A DNA stretch of 64,000 nt. It comes from Ursus arctos. Taxonomy: Eukaryota > Chordata > Mammalia > Carnivora > Ursidae. A program made the translations under genes and the position numbers. This document shows positions 32,556 through 44,477 of the stretch, one piece after another. Within the stretch, counting starts at the first letter, position 1, and each line of letters starts with the position of its first letter. The DNA is taken from contig NC_079873.1 in assembly GCF_023065955.2 (NCBI RefSeq), positions 11,236,566 to 11,300,565 of the forward strand. Reading direction: 5' to 3'. The notes under the pieces were generated by a model that was given only the letters and a program-made list of their open reading frames with translations, was not told the origin of the DNA and did no database searches.

Positions 32556-33311
32556 AAGAACTCTGGGTATTTTTTTTTAACCTTAAAGGATGACTTGCAC
32601 AGGACTTTGAGGTCTTACACCCAGTACCGCTGGGTGTAGATATTCAGCTCCCTAGTAGGTCAAGTTAGCACAGGATCTGGAGTCACATGGAAGATGCTGA
32701 CTCCGGAGGCCCACGATGGGACTCGTGTGACAGGAAGTCCTGGCTTCACAAGCAGAACAGCAGTTGACCACAAGCCAAGAAAAATAATGTAGAAACACTG
32801 TTGGGAACCTGAAGGGAAATACCAAACCCTAAATGCAGAAAGTGTGTGCTGGGGGTGAGGAGAGACAGGGAAGATGAAGGAATGTTCTTTTGTGGAGGAG
32901 ATGCTCATCTTTTATATGGTGGACAGACCATCCTTGAGAGACTGAGCAAGAGAGTTCTGGTTATTTACTAATTCATAATTATTAATGACCACAGGGTGCA
33001 CGGGACTGTGTTGCAGGACACATGTGATAGAATTTCCTAGTTGAGAGCTTTGTGACTTTGGGATGTGGTGCCAGTGGACGGGGGGCGGGGGGGGGGGACT
33101 GTCTTCCCTGAAGACTTACATTTGGGACTTGACCCTTGTTTATTGGTCAGCCAGGACTGGTTTTACCCAGACTCTCCTAGATGCAGAAAAATGGATTTAA
33201 TGATATCTTGAGTTCCATTTCTTCTTTCTGTAAACAGGTAGAGGAAGGAATGCTTCATTGGGAAGCTCTGCGCCGTCTCTCTCTTCCCCTTCCCCACTAC
33301 CTCCTTTTGTA
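32556..33311. other. Unassigned, no gene seen
   Basis: No recognised repeat; G-rich run near 33078-33098 (gggggcgggggggggggac). No coding signal. Confidence 0.5.
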
Positions 33312-33497
33312 TAAAGATTTTATTTATTTGACAGAGATAGAGACAACCAGTGAGAGAGGGAACACAGCAGGGGGAGTGGGAGAGGAAGAAGCAGGCTCCC
33401 AGCGGAGAAGCCTGATGTGGGACTCGATCCGGAATGCCGGGATCACGCCCTGAGCCAAAGGCAGACGCTTAACGACTGCGCTACCCAGGCGCCCCCC
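33312..33497 (-). mobile_element. Can-SINE, antisense
   Basis: tataaagattttatttattt to ctacccaggcgcccc. Duplication ccccactacctc before (about 33293) and after (about 33496). Confidence 0.93.
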
Positions 33498-33559
33498 CAC
33501 TACCTCTTTCTGAGTCTATACAAACTCTTCTACAACTCTATGCTGTGGACAACTGAGAA

Positions 33560-34790
33560 CAAAACCGTTCCTGCCTACAGACGCGCAAATTCGCTCTCTG
33601 GAGGGTCCATCTTCTTCCCTCCCCCACCACTTGTCTCTACCTCTCTGCAATACCCTTCTGATGCCAACTCCATGGTCCCCACAAGTCTGTCCTCCCTTCA
33701 GATGCCAGCTCCAAGTTCGGTGGTCCCCAAGCCACCTGCACACCTGACCAATTGGCTACAAATTCGAGTCCCACTACGCCCTCACCTTCAATGATTCACT
33801 AGAATGATTCACAGAACTCCAGCAACTTCTATACTTAGGATTCCACTTTTATTGTCAAGGGTACAAGGAGGACCCGCACAGGAACAGACAGACGCCTAGG
33901 GTGAGGTCTGGGAGGATCTCCAACACAGAACGACTGTGTCCTCTCCCCAGGAAATCAGGGAATGTCACCCTTTCAGCACACATAGGTGTTCACTGAAGGG
34001 GAGCAGACTTCGCCACCCCAAAGTAAGTCCCTTTGGCATAATGATTACCCGGAGCTAAAGGCAATCCAAACCCAGCAGACTCAGGAAAAGCTCTTTTCCT
34101 CCTCTCCAACTGCCAAAATTTACCATGCAAAGGGGCCTGTTCCAGAAAGAGAGCTATTACCAAAGATAGGTATTTTCACTTAAGAAATGTTATCTGAATG
34201 GGGCAGCCTTTGTTTTCCAGACATCTCCTCTCCATTCCTGTGAGCGGCCTTTCTTCCCTTTGTAGCCACACAGCCTGGCCCTTCTCCTGAGCTCCTGATG
34301 TTATTTAAGGAGTCTCATTTACCTGTCCTGTGGGGCCCATAGTTTTATAGGCATCCCATACATACAAAATTTGTTTTCTCCTGTTAATCTGTCTATGTCA
34401 ACTTACTAGACCAGCCAAAGAACCTAGTAGGGAAGAAGGGACTATCGTCCTGTCCCCACATCATGAAGCAGGAAGCTCCCCAGAGTCTGCGGTCCAGCCC
34501 TCATTACATAGGCCACAGAACTGAACTCGATTCAGTTCCTGATCTGGAAGGCCAGTCTGCTATCACCTGGTTCAAAGCCCCAGCCTTCTAATCACTCGGT
34601 CAGTCTAATCACAATTGGCCGCCATACTGAGTCATGGCCTTAGCATAAAGGTGTGGTCCAAGGGCCCACCATAGGCAACCGAGCCATTTCTACCATGAAA
34701 TTCCACAGGTTTCAAAGTTACCTCTCAAGAACCACCAGAACAAAGTCCAGCCAAGTTCTTGATGGTACAACAGCCCCCATTTGCACATTT
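33560..34790 (-). mobile_element. Probable LTR, antisense, split by another LTR
   Basis: aattcgagtcccactacgcc, gattcactagaatgattcac, cacttttattgtcaagggta and, after the insertion, ggtccagccctcattacata resemble an antisense LTR. Boundaries and family are uncertain. Confidence 0.45.
33995..34461 (+). mobile_element. Solo LTR (ERVL-like), sister of the 24.4 kb copy
   Basis: Starts TGAAGGGGAGCAGACTTCG and ends CCTGTCCCCACA. Contains cccggagctaaaggcaatcc, tgatgttatttaagga and ttctcctgttaatctgtc. Serves as the uninterrupted comparison for the 5S insertion at 24571. Confidence 0.8.
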
Positions 34791-34889
34791 TAATATTCTT
34801 GATCTAGAAAGGTGTCTGTCCTTTGGATTGTTCTTTTGGTTACAGCAACCGGTTTCCTTTGTTTTGAGTCTTAAAACTTGGGTACCTGT

Positions 34890-35420
34890 AGCAGGAGTGT
34901 GGGGTGCCCCAATTGGGTGGGGGCCAGTGGTGTGGGCGGTGAAAGAATTCACCTGAGGCAGAACAAAGGAGATGGAAGTTTATTGAAAACACAACAAAGG
35001 AGCAGCGAACAGGACAGCAGAGGAGGGGCTATACTTATGGGGCGGGGGAGGAAGGGAGTACACAGACCTACGGAATTTTTTTTTTTTTGGCTGGTTTTAC
35101 GTAGCCCATTGGACAGTTAGGGCTTATGGCTCTTGAGGTGGGTCGCCTGATAAGCCTGTTTGCGTTCAGCCCGGTGGTCACTGTGGGCCTTTTTATCCTG
35201 CTCAGGTCTCCATTGCTCAGACCTGTTGCCTAAAAGCGGCCTCTACAAGCACTGTCAGCCATGTTCTCGGGCCACCCCCTCATGTTGTGCTGAAGAACCC
35301 AATGCCCAGAGATAACTGAAGGGCTCTGGGGCCTCACAGCCAGGTGCGGGGCCTGACCCGGGCCTAGAATTTCTGCTTCCGGATTTCTGCTGTAGGTCTT
35401 GTTAGCAGGGTAGGAAAAAA
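34890..35420 (-). mobile_element. LTR, antisense
   Basis: ggtgaaagaattcacctgag / gcagaacaaaggagatggaa / gtttattgaa is the reverse complement of the R-region at 37390-37440. Ends near 34890 on the 3' side; U3 start near 35420 is approximate. Confidence 0.7.
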
Positions 35421-36190
35421 TTTTCCATCCGAAAACCAACAGAAGTTGAATAACATGTATACTGCTCTATACTTGCGAGGAACTCAGAAAAACTGAGTAA
35501 CTCCCCCCAATGGCCCAAGACACCACCTTCAATATCATTTCCAGCTGAAGACAAGAGATGTGGGGGAGGAGAACCGTTTCTGGGAGGTGAGCTGCAAAGC
35601 ACTGTGACCAGGGTAGGGCTATTCTGCCGATTTCAGTCAGTGCCTTCTCCACTGATGAGGTTACTAAAGGTTTAGTCGTTCTCCCCTCCTTGGTGCAGAG
35701 AGGGGGACGCCCATACAAGGGGAGATTTCCCTTATCCACGTAAATGGCCTTCACCAAAGTGTAACTTCTACTTGGCTTTCAGCACTCCTCCAGCGTCTGT
35801 TTCCCGAAGTAATCCGCTCAAAATAACCCCCATGCCCAAGAAGCATATTCTGGGGTGGCATATTCAGCCCCCCTTTATGTTCTTCACCACCACGTATATA
35901 CGACCTATCCAAACCCCTGTGTTCCTGTCGCCACCCTTCTCCACCCATGCCTGGCTCCCCAAAGCCAAGGCCATCCAAACCCTATTTACTCCAGTCAGGA
36001 ACGCTCGGCTTTTCCTAACTCTTCAGATTGTGAACGTGTTGCGGATGAGGATGGGGTCTCGTCCCACTTTGCACTGGTATCACCTAAGATAATCCCACTG
36101 GCGTGGGGAATGTGCTCAATAGAAAACCGTTTATAAAAAGCCCTAATAGCTACATACCTAACTGACAAAGAGCAAGTGATGGCGATCAAC
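35421..36190 (-). mobile_element. Possible LTR-like fragment, antisense
   Basis: aatccgctcaaaataacccc then catgccc near 35810 resembles the antisense LTR at 40420-40890 (cagctcaaaataatccacat). Weak and of unclear extent; no gene seen. A 106-codon + frame at 35772-36092 has no domain. Confidence 0.35.
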
Positions 36191-36194
36191 ATAG

Positions 36195-36400
36195 GATGTT
36201 GGCTACATGCCTGAAAGTTACTTTTCTTGCATTATCACGTATAAAACTCCGAGCAACTCCACAGAGCAAGTACAGTATTACTACTATTTACAGATAAGAA
36301 AGCAGACGCTCACGAAGGTTGAAAAACTTACCCAAAGTCAGCGAGACAGAAGGTAGCAGAACCTGGTTTGTTTCCTGCGTTAAGCTCTTAACCTCTAGGC
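36195..36400 (+). repeat. MIR SINE
   Basis: ttatcacgtataaaactccg, ttacagataagaaagcagac, ttacccaaagtcagcgagac, aacctctaggcc in MIR order. Confidence 0.8.
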
Positions 36401-36401
36401 C

Positions 36402-36540
36402 AGCATTTTGTAAACTTGAGCGTTCATCGCAATCACCTGCAGGGGTGGTCAACGCCCCACCTCCGTGGAGTGGGTTGTGGAGTTTGCGTTTCTGGCAGTT
36501 TCTCCAGGGATGATGAGGTCCACATGTGAACCACTGATCT
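36402..36540 (+). mobile_element. MER5A-like element
   Basis: gcattttgtaaacttgagcg, caatcacctgcaggggtggt, aggtccacatgtgaaccact. Diverged. Confidence 0.65.
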
Positions 36541-36589
36541 GGGTTCTAGTGCGGCAGGGTTTCTCCGCCTTTAGTGTTCAACGTTCTCA

Positions 36590-37104
36590 GTCACCCTGCT
36601 TGGAAGAAGGAAGAGGTAGACCAGATGAAGAGTGGTGGGCAGCAAAGCCAGGTTTACTGGGCGAAACTACACACCTGAAGAAGGAGGGGACTGGAGAGGG
36701 TTGCGGTTGGAGTTTTAAGTCTAGGGGTTTTTATGAGATTGTTGGCGGGCTGTTTTAATCCGATGAACCCTCGAGCCTGTCACCCAGTCAGGTTTTGTCC
36801 GCGTGCTCATCTACGTATCAGGTAGTTGTTTACGTGGGAGAGGGCGGGGGCTCCTTCCAGCGTGGTGTGGAATAACAGGATGGGGTCTTTTTCCTCTTAA
36901 GGGTAGCTTCCTCTTAGGACAGGGCCCTTGCCCCGCCTGCCTTTCTTGTCAGTATCTTCCATTACTGGCGAACAAAACGAACACAGGGCAACATGACCTA
37001 AGAACAAATGAAGGCCAAGCTCTAAACACCAAGGGCTTCCTGTACGTTTTCTGTTTTTACCAAGCAGACACAAGCAACCCAGGTTTCTTCTTTCATTGGT
37101 TATT
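36590..37104 (-). mobile_element. Possible LTR, antisense
   Basis: aagccaggtttactgggcga and the GC-rich block at 36820-36950 suggest an antisense LTR R/U5 and U3. Lies head-on with the LTR at 37110. Boundaries uncertain. Confidence 0.45.
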
Positions 37105-37109
37105 AAGTG

Positions 37110-37500
37110 TATGATGGGACTGGGGCAGAGCTTGAAATTAAGGGAAGTGTAGAGGCTGCTTTTAGGCCTAACAGGCTTGAGCAATGGAAATGTAGAAAGG
37201 GCCCATCAGGTGACCCCCCCCCCAAATATTCACAGGCCCTAACTCACCAAGGGGCTACTTACACCGGGGCACAGTTCCCAAAAAAGGGGAAGTTCCCTAC
37301 CGCCTCACGGTCTCCCTTTAAAAACAGCCCCCACCCACTGCGGAAGCTTCCCCTCTCCTGTCCTGCCCACCGCCCCCTTGCAGGTGCATTCAATAAACTT
37401 GTCTCCTTTGTTCTGCCTCAGGGGGTGAATTCTTTCACCGCCCAGGCCATCGCCCCATGTTGGAGGCCGCCATCTGATCGGACAGACACCACAATTAGAC
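37110..37500 (+). mobile_element. LTR, sense
   Basis: ttcaataaacttgtctcctt, tgttctgcctcagggggtga, ttctttcaccgcccaggcca match the antisense LTR at 34890-35420. A 185-codon open frame (37107-37664) runs through it and out the far side; it has no domain and is probably chance. Confidence 0.7.
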
Positions 37501-37989
37501 ACCACAGGATGTCCTTTAGCAGATGGAAAAAAAAAATCGCCAGTAAAGTACCTATTTCTGTGCAGATTTCAAAGCTGAAATACAGGGTTGTTTCCTATCA
37601 GAGCTTCCTATCAACTGTATTTTCTGTGAAAATGATACAGCGGAACAGGGGAAAACGCATTTGAAACTCTTTTCTAGCCAAGCCTGTGGCAACCAGGGAG
37701 AAGGTGGGGGGAGGGGTCGGGGTTACCTGTAGTGGCCTTTAGGGGGGAAACAAGAAATGTGTGCTTACCTGCGCAAGCCTTTTGCAAAAACCTAGCCTCC
37801 AGCTGTGACATTCTAGGCAGCTGCCGCTCTGCTGACCAAGGTCCACACAATACGCCTAATCCTTCTGAGTCGAAGGTCAGCGGATCTGGATTGTTGGATT
37901 AGATATCAAATAGATGCTGGAACGGCCCTTTCAACACGTGCCCACACTGACCAAGGAAGAATCTTTGGTTTAAAAGAACCGGCCCCTTG
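37501..37989. other. Unassigned, no gene seen
   Basis: Nothing recognised. Confidence 0.5.
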
Positions 37990-38172
37990 AAAGTGGTAGC
38001 TCTCAACCTTAATTGGAAAATGGCATCACCTGGGGAGCTTTTGTAATTTTTTTCCCCCCCCATACCCGGGCCACAGCCCCAACCAATTACAACAGTCTCT
38101 GCAGGTGGACCCAAGCATTGGCATTGTGGAAGCTTCCCAGCTGATACCAATGTGCAGCCCAGTTCGAGAGTC
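37990..38172 (+). mobile_element. MER5A-like element
   Basis: agtggtagctctcaacctta, atcacctggggagcttttgt, gcttcccagctgataccaat. MER5A order. Confidence 0.8.
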
Positions 38173-38184
38173 AGTGTTCCAAAG

Positions 38185-38322
38185 CAGCACTTCTGAAAGT
38201 TAAATTGCATAGGATTTCCCTGGGGATCATGCTGAACTGCAGATTCTGGCTCAGTGAGTCTGGGGTGGGGCCTGAGAGTCAGCATTTCTAACCGGCTCCC
38301 ACGTGTGCTGAGGCTGCAGTGT
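38185..38322 (+). mobile_element. MER5A-like element
   Basis: agcagcacttctgaaagtta, tggctcagtgagtctggggt, gggcctgagagtcagcattt. Second copy directly after the first. Confidence 0.8.
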
Positions 38323-39564
38323 ATCTCTCGTGTAAGCAAAGTAGCAAAATGGGAAGGTTGTGTTGCATGGAGACTCTCCTGCTTGCCTGGACTCATAGCA
38401 AGTACCAGAAAATGTCAGAACATCCGCTACTCAGCCCTATTGAGAGTGTTAATATCCTGTCTCTGGTGAGGAGGCCAGGAAGTTCCAGAAAAGCTGAAAT
38501 CCTCATTTCTCTTACCTCGCCTCACTACTATGAAAGGCTCCAGGATCTTCTAGAATAGCATAGTATGTCCCTCTGGATGGACTGTCAGATCCAGTGAGCC
38601 TTCAGCAATCCTATGTTTAGTATTACTCGGTGAAATCAGTTTTCAGCACACAGGATACTCTTCCATATTATGTGCATAGGGCTAAGCCTTGCCAATGATT
38701 TTCCAAGTAATCAGGCATTCCCCTCTCCCCCAGTGCCAAAATTCTGTAAAATATGTGATTCACACTGGGCATATGTTAGTCAATGACATACTCTCTTCTT
38801 GCGTCTCAAGCTGGCCGTTCACCAAACCCCATCATCTTCCTAGTCTACCTATCTCAGCTTCCTTTGCTGTTAGGTGTGGTCACGTGACTGGATTTTAGCC
38901 AGTGGAACGTAAGTAGAAATATGTGTGTCACATGCAGACCTGGCCCATAAAAATCTCTCCCCATGTGATCTTTCAAGTACTTTCCCTTCTGCCAACTTGG
39001 GGCAAATGAACATGGCAATTTGGAAGCCATGTGTCCCAGGTGGCAGGGCCATAAGAAGGAAGGGGAACTTCCCGCTAATTAGGAGCACCTCTCTTTGACT
39101 TGACTTTATGAAGAAATACACTTCTTTTGTGTTTGAGCCATTCTACCCTTCATGATTTGTTACAGCTGGTAGTCACATTTTAACTAACATACCCCGCAAC
39201 CATCCCAACTCCACCCTTGGCGGAGATGCAGAAGGTGGGGATATGTAGAGAGAATCATTAGTCGTTTAGGACACACAGTATGGCCCCCATCCCACCCCGG
39301 GGAGCAGGGTGTTTGTGGAGGAGTCGAGTTTCTCTTCCTCTTCATGGATGCCTTTCTCTATGCCTTTCTGCTGTTAGACTGCTGTCATTGGGCTTGGGAG
39401 AGTCCTTCTGCTAAGAGAAGAGATACAGGGAGCCAAAGAAGAAGCAAGGAGAAGTGAAAGGGATTGCGTAAGTCTACTTCTTATCTTGGCTTTAAGAATG
39501 AGAATGATGAAAATAGAGATTCACACGTTGTCCAAGTAATGTCAGCAAGGAGACAAGGCAGGGA
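38323..39564. other. Unassigned; old dispersed repeat probable at 38870-39180
   Basis: 38870-39180 (ttttagccagtggaacgtaa ... gtttgagccattctaccctt, ttacagctggtagtcacatt) has the feel of an ancient dispersed repeat that I cannot name. The rest is unassigned; no gene. Confidence 0.4.
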
Positions 39565-39825
39565 TAATAACAGTGATGATGATGCTGATAACTGATATTA
39601 TGAAGTGTTTAACACCTGCCACCGCTGCCAGAACATTTTATACACATTACCTCATTTGTTCTTCAGAACAACCCTATCATTAAGTACTGTTAATATTTTC
39701 ATTTCACAGTGGCAAAACTAGAGGCCCAGAGAGATTAACTTGACCACTCTGCAAGTGCCAGAGCCAAGACGCAAACCCAAGCAGTCTGCCTTCAGATCAC
39801 ACGCTCTTAACCCCTGGCCTGTGCT
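39565..39825 (+). repeat. MIR SINE, nearly complete
   Basis: tattatgaagtgtttaacac, acacattacctcatttgttc, tttcacagtggcaaaactag, gcccagagagattaacttga, aacccctggcctgtgct: full MIR order. Confidence 0.92.
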
Positions 39826-40419
39826 GTTCCAGGGTCTGGGAGAGAAGGTCCAACCACCGGTGACAGGTAGGCTCGTGTCTGTAGTTTCTCCTCTCTCTCG
39901 GGACTGAAACTGCAGCCAGAGAAAGCAGGGATCTAGCCGAATCAGGGAACCCTAGCGACTGGGGACACTTCAACACATGTGGCATCGTTATAAGCAGCCC
40001 TCAGGTGGCTCACACCTGGCAAACTCCATGGGCTATTTCTCGCCATTGCTCCTGGCTGAGACCCACAGTAACACATTTACACAGAACCTCATGTAAGCCT
40101 TAAATGAATGCATGTATGTGTGTCTCAGAAGAGGCTCAATTTCTTCCATGCCTACTGCCTTATATTTATGACTTATCCGTATCCTCATAATTTTAGAATT
40201 TTCTTATCTTGAGAAAGTTTAATTATACAGGCCAAAAGTATATGTAATATATACGTATATTTGAGGATCATGAAATGCTCATCTGTGTACCCACCACCAA
40301 GCTAAAGATAGATAACATTCAAGATCTGGGAAGTGCCCTGTGTTCTCCTCCCGTCTTTTTCTACTCCCCCATCTCCAAAAGGTATTCAAAATTATATGTT
40401 AATTATTTCTTTGCTTTTG
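39826..40419. other. Unassigned, no gene seen
   Basis: 40200-40400 (aattatacaggccaaaagta, aaatgctcatctgtgtaccc) may be an old L1 piece. No gene. Confidence 0.4.
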
Positions 40420-40890
40420 TTGGGGAGCAAGAACTCTTGCCCTCTCAAAGGTCCTTCTGGCTGGACTAAGAATCAAATTGACACAAGGAGAAAGTCAAAG
40501 TTAACAGCATAGGTACAGGGAATCCACACAGACTTGGAAATTCCAAAGACAGTCAGGCACAGTGAGGTCTACATGTCACTCCGAACTAAGGAGAAGGGGG
40601 GAGGCATCTGGGACCTCAGAAGGATGGAATACAATACACGGGAAGATGAAAAAGACTGAATGTTTGGTAAACAAATGTTTCCCCTGCCATACAGATAGGT
40701 TATTGGGATAAAATCTATCTCCAGTAATGACCCTTATTCCGGAAAGACCCTCCAATTTAGTATCGTCTATGTGGTTAAGGGAGGGTGAATGTTTCTCTTG
40801 AGACTGAAGGGTCTCAAGTGCCTTCAGCTCAAAATAATCCACATGCCACAGTGGCCCATCTTGGGGCAGCCCACCCTCGGCCCCCACACT
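40420..40890 (-). mobile_element. Solo LTR (ERVL-like), antisense
   Basis: On the minus strand it starts TGTGGGGGCCGAGGG and ends ...CAACA. Carries gattattttgagctgaaggc, comparable with gattattttgagctgat near 16563. Minus frame of 103 codons is incidental. Confidence 0.65.
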
Positions 40891-40904
40891 TTCTTTATTG
40901 CCTT

Positions 40905-40983
40905 ACCCCAGGGTTTCTCAATAGCAGCACTATTGACATTTTAGATGAAATAATCTTTTGTTGTGGGAGACCATCCTACGCTG
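40905..40983 (-). mobile_element. MER20-like fragment, antisense
   Basis: gggtttctcaatagcagcac, tattgacattttagatgaaa, cttttgttgtgggagaccat: reverse of the MER20 right half. Confidence 0.75.
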
Positions 40984-41142
40984 TTGAGTTGACTTATACC
41001 CCTCAAAAGATACACTGAAGTCCTAACTCTCAGTACTTCAAACGTGACCATATTTGGAAATAGGGCTGTTGTGGATATAATTAGTTAAGATGAAGTCATA
41101 CTGAAATAGGGTGGGTCTCTAATCCAATATGACTGGTATCCT
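40984..41142 (+). mobile_element. MLT1-like LTR fragment
   Basis: gaagtcctaactctcagtac, gtgaccatatttggaaatag, aatccaatatgactggtatc match the 5' part of MLT1 LTRs. Confidence 0.8.
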
Positions 41143-41144
41143 AT

Positions 41145-41292
41145 AACTTCACATGAATGGAGTCATACATGTACTTTTCTATGACTTGCTGCTTTTCGAT
41201 CAGTGTCATATGTTTGATATTTACCCAGGTTAGGGCATGTAGCTGTAGTGTATTCATTTTATCTGCCGAATCGTATTCCACAATAGCAAAAT
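41145..41292 (-). mobile_element. Old L1 fragment, antisense
   Basis: gaatggagtcatacatgtac, tatgacttgctgcttttcga, gaatcgtattccacaatagc are the antisense of the L1 ORF2 3' end. Confidence 0.75.
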
Positions 41293-42544
41293 GCCTAATT
41301 CCCCCAATCCCTCTCTCTGGAGGCAGAGAAGTTTCTGAGCTGCCTCTTCTGCATTATGGGTTGAGTTTTTGTTCACCCCAACTCTAAGGGTGAAGTTCTT
41401 CAGGGTCCTAGCTTTATAGAGCATTCTCCTGTTAAGGTCTCCACCTTAGCATTCTCTAGGCTTTATTTTTTGTTCCCCAGGACCCATGCAGCCTCTAAAA
41501 CAGACCATGAGGGTCACCAGACACCCCCAGGGTAAAAGCCATATTAAGTCTTCCTTAGTTCTTGGGATTCCTAATTACCCTTCCCCTTTGCTTTTGTAGA
41601 TTTTTGCAGTGCACTTCTAAAACTCATCTTTCCAGGACTATGATCAGGACTATTAGAACTGAAGTGCACTTTTTCTCTTCCAGGAAAGAAGAGAAGCAAT
41701 TCTTGGAAATGAACTGATCAGGCTGGTAACCTTAAGAAGTCTTGGAGTTGAGCAATGAAATATCTCAAGAATCAGTTAGAAGCCAACCATTATCTTTCCC
41801 AGTGCACACAGAGCTTCTGCACAATCCACAGGTGATTACCCCTCAAGCATTTCCCTCACCCACTGCATTCCCTGTTCATTATCTAACTGAATAACTTCAC
41901 CATTAAGCACACATCTATCCCTGAGCCTGGTTCCAGAAGAATCCCTTTTGCTCTGTGTAGAGAATCAGAGGCATTGGTCTTAGAAGCATCATCCGCAGTC
42001 TCAGGCTGAACTTACAGTGGTCACATGCCCTCTCCGCATTCTGTCGAGATTTCTAGGGCCATTCTGTCATTTCCAGACCCAGTAATTTTCCTGAAGAAAT
42101 TTTACTACGATTGCTATGAAGTTTCCTTGTAAAAGCCGCACAGTGATGCCAGAAGCCAGCTCTGAGCCATCCTTTCCTATCAACAGATTTAAATCTAAAG
42201 TGAGAGGCGACCTTTTAAGCAAAGTGAATACAGCAGAACCAGGTTGGGGAGGGGGATGATGGCATGATTACAAATGTTTTGACATATTCCAAGTGCCCAA
42301 ACCCCACAAGTCTAATTTCTACTCCACTGGTTTAGTGTCTTTCTGTGAGAGGTCAGCTTCTTACAAACATCTGCTATCTGGCCTGGGAATCTCAGGGGTC
42401 TCTTTTGAAGTTGATTAGCCCTCATGGGAATTCAGATACAATCTCGAGCTGAATTCAATGTCATGTTTAACTCTTTTCCTGGGGGTCCCCTTCTCTCCCT
42501 TGCGTGTCAGCTAGCAAGCAGGTGATGGGTATCTCTTTATTTCC
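41293..42544. other. Unassigned, no gene seen
   Basis: 1.25 kb without recognised repeats or convincing open frames. Confidence 0.5.
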
Positions 42545-42680
42545 CCAGCTTTATGGAGATAAAACTGACAAATAAAATTGTAGGATATTTAAGGTGTGTG
42601 TCGTGACGATTTGATACATGTATACACTGTGAAAGGGTTCCCCCCAACCAGTTAATTAAGACATCTAAGGTGATGGACAT
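42545..42680 (-). mobile_element. Old L1 3' UTR fragment, antisense
   Basis: agctttatggagataaaact, ttaaggtgtgtgtcgtgacg, atttgatacatgtatacact match old L1 3' ends (antisense). Confidence 0.75.
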
Positions 42681-43119
42681 CTTGACACTGCCGGTGCACC
42701 TCTGTCACCTTGACCAGATACAGAACCACTAGGGCAGTTCCCTGTGGCTCCTGTCACCCTTCAAACCACCTGCTTTCAGTGGGTGTTGGAAAATAGGCAG
42801 AAATCGCGATATCGTCACATACTGTAATTCCTCCTTCCAAGGCTGCACTCAACAATAAGCTTGCTTTGCACACCAACAATAGCCAAGCCAGACTCTAATC
42901 CCACGTAAGGTCTTCTACGACAGACATCCGGATCCTTGGAACCAAGCTGATACTTTGTTAAAGTTGGCATGGCAAACGGGTTACTGGCAAAAGCCGAGCA
43001 AGGTTTATAATGAAGTGTGGGTAAAATTCTGTCACTTTCCTGCCAGTAACCATCCAGGGACCTCCGGTAGCATGTATAATAAAGCCCTTATTGTGCCTTA
43101 CGGGCTGTGTCACAGGGTG
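42681..43119. other. Unassigned, no gene seen
   Basis: Nothing recognised; open frames at 42955-43242 on both strands have no domain. Confidence 0.45.
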
Positions 43120-43585
43120 GGGCACCACACAGGTCGTACCCTGCTCCCTTCTCTCGCTTTTCTTAGACTTACGTTTATGGTCCTTTTCTTGGGAATGCTC
43201 TCTTCCCAAGTCCTTCCATGGCTGCCCCCTTCCTTCTTATAGTTCAGGTCTCTGACCAACATCGATTTACAGAAACGTCTTCCTAGACCATCCCTTGTCA
43301 AATGCTCCTACCCTCGCCATCTCAGTGTCTCTCTACACCTTTACCCTGTTTTATTGTTTGCAGAGCACTTAACCCTATGTAAAAGTACATTGTTTATTTT
43401 TTATATTACTATAAAAATATTATATTATTGTAAATAATAGTTTAATACATACAATTATTTATTTTAATTGGATTATAGTCTGTCTCCCTTGGTGATTTTG
43501 GTGACCTCTGTAACCTGAGCTTCTGTTAGACTTATGCACTTAGTAAATGCTCAGTATTTGCTGAGTAGTGAATGGATGTGAGATA
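43120..43585 (+). mobile_element. L2 LINE 3' region
   Basis: ttcaggtctctgaccaacat, acctttaccctgttttattg, tatagtctgtctcccttggt, gcacttagtaaatgctcagt: L2 3' series. Confidence 0.8.
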
Positions 43586-44285
43586 TGAACAGAGAATTGG
43601 AATTAGAAAGCATGTGCTATTATTTAACTATTTCAACACATAGGGACCAGGTGACGGTAATCTAGCCGTTTAGGGGGTGGTCAGTGTTCCCGATGTGAAT
43701 AAGATCACGTTAACATGAGAACACAGTTGTCTTTTGAGCAAAGGACCTTTCTTTCAGCTTTTATTCATGATCAAGTCTCTCTCATCCGGAGAAAAAGAAA
43801 GAAAACCTCCTTTCAACCTATTTCTACCTTACCTCCTATCTCCAGAAACTGCCCCCTTTTCCCTCTTCCTTTAAAATAAATTTGTGTCTGATCTTTCTTT
43901 CATCATTTCTTCATTTCCCAATACTTATTCCTAACATTTATTCACTTCTGCTCATATTCTTCTTGAGCTCTTGGCATCGTGAGACCCGGATGGCCACTCC
44001 CTTCCAGAAGCAGCCGCTTCATGTTGCTGGCATGACGCCAAGTGTTTTGGTTGTACTTCTAAGGCTCTGGAAGGTCCTTCCTATTCCCCTTATCTTCTCT
44101 ATTTGACCTTGAAGCCTAGTCCCTCCTCTTTGTTTCTCCCCATTCTTCTTCCCTCTATTTTTTACCCATGTCATTCATTCTCTGGCTTGATTTATCCATG
44201 TACGTCCCCAGCCACGGTTAAAGATCTATATGCCTGACTCTCTCTCCACATCTTCGCCTAGTTGCCACAGAAGCATCTCAATCTT
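43586..44285. other. Unassigned, no gene seen
   Basis: Mostly pyrimidine-rich; some L2-like text near 44040-44110. No gene. Confidence 0.45.
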
Positions 44286-44477
44286 CTTTTTAAGATTTTA
44301 TTTATTTGTGAGAGAGAGAGAGAGAGAGAGAGTGAGAAGACAAGCAGGGGGAGAGGGAGAGGGAGAAGCAGGCTCCCGGCTGAGCAAGGAGTCTGATGCG
44401 GGACTCGATCCCAGGACCCGGGATCATGACCTGAGCTGAAGGCAGACGCTTCACCGACTGAGCCACCCAGGCATCCT
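44286..44477 (-). mobile_element. Can-SINE, antisense
   Basis: aagattttatttatttgtga, GA run, body, and gagccacccaggcatcct. Duplication agaagcatctcaatctt (about 44269) and agaagcatctcagtctt (from about 44478). Confidence 0.95.

Noticed and set aside
37107..37664. 185-codon open frame on the + strand
   Set aside because: Runs through an LTR and into unassigned flank, with no domain, no codon pattern and no splice or promoter context.
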